Assembly: GCA_947683625.1 (NCBI GenBank)
Contig: CANTUR010000055.1
Coordinates: forward strand, 1,922,501 to 1,986,500
Origin: Mallotus nudiflorus
Lineage: Eukaryota > Streptophyta > Magnoliopsida > Malpighiales > Euphorbiaceae
Length of the DNA stretch: 64,000 nucleotides
Reading direction: 5' to 3'
The notes beneath the pieces were generated by a model that saw only the letters and a program-made list of their open reading frames with translations, was not told the DNA's origin and did no database searches. This document shows positions 63,936 through 64,000 of the stretch, piece after piece. Position 1 is the first letter of the stretch. Every line of letters begins with the position of its first letter. The position numbers were made by a program, and so were the translations under genes.

Positions 63936-64000
63936 TTATTTATTTTATTTCAAGAGTGATGCAGGAATATGCCCTAAATTTTATGTAAAAATTTAACAAA
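62940..64000. other. AT-rich intergenic DNA at the right edge
   Basis: No gene recognised. The first 100 bases likely hold promoter sequence of the PRP38-like gene. An (AT)n run lies at 63893-63930. Confidence 0.5.

Overview
This is nuclear DNA from a flowering plant, most likely a eudicot. The evidence is AT-rich sequence, GT-AG introns, two conserved eukaryotic genes carrying many introns, and about 46 kb of nested plant-type transposable elements. The species cannot be named from the sequence alone.

Layout. Left edge to 11.2 kb: a ZPR1-type zinc-finger gene on the minus strand. Fourteen exons can be placed; the 3' end lies beyond base 1. 12.2-14.6 kb: a Mutator-like element with about 130-bp inverted termini and a perfect 9-bp target duplication. 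It carries fragments of at least two unrelated host genes (a HOP/STI1 co-chaperone and VPS55) and perhaps a third, so it is a Pack-MULE. 15.5-20.4 kb: a degraded LINE-like sequence interrupted by a minus-strand Ty1/copia element with 149-bp LTRs and an AGGCT duplication. 20.9-38.4 kb: a minus-strand chromovirus-like gypsy element (A), native length about 5.8 kb, split by a 4-kb solo LTR (E), a 477-bp MITE and a 7.3-kb TAT/Ogre-type derivative (B). 38.4-43.2 kb: a second chromovirus (D) abutting A. 43.8-58.1 kb: a complete-length 14.3-kb TAT-lineage gypsy element (C) with a CACTT duplication. 59.2-62.6 kb: a PRP38/SR-like splicing-factor gene on the minus strand, complete in four coding exons. 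The two ends of the repeat block and the last kilobase are AT-rich intergenic DNA.

How the parts relate. The two host genes are independent housekeeping genes; everything between them is mobile-element sequence, mostly broken by stops and frameshifts. The most informative part is the related pair B and C. Both carry, antisense to gag-pol and upstream of the 3' LTR, a multi-exon gene for a plant mobile domain (PMD) protein. In both it is followed by an array of short 'cttagaagcactc' repeats and an array of 38-39-bp repeats. B has lost gag, pol, the primer-binding site and the end of its 5' LTR through one internal deletion. C keeps all domains in order (gag, RT with YVDD, RNase H, archaeal-type RNase H, integrase) but has scattered stops. 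The region upstream of the antisense gene shares GTGGTCACG-type motifs with the LTR promoter.

Limits. Exon boundaries come from splice signals and remembered family conservation; no alignment or database search was run. Domain borders inside the degraded elements are approximate.
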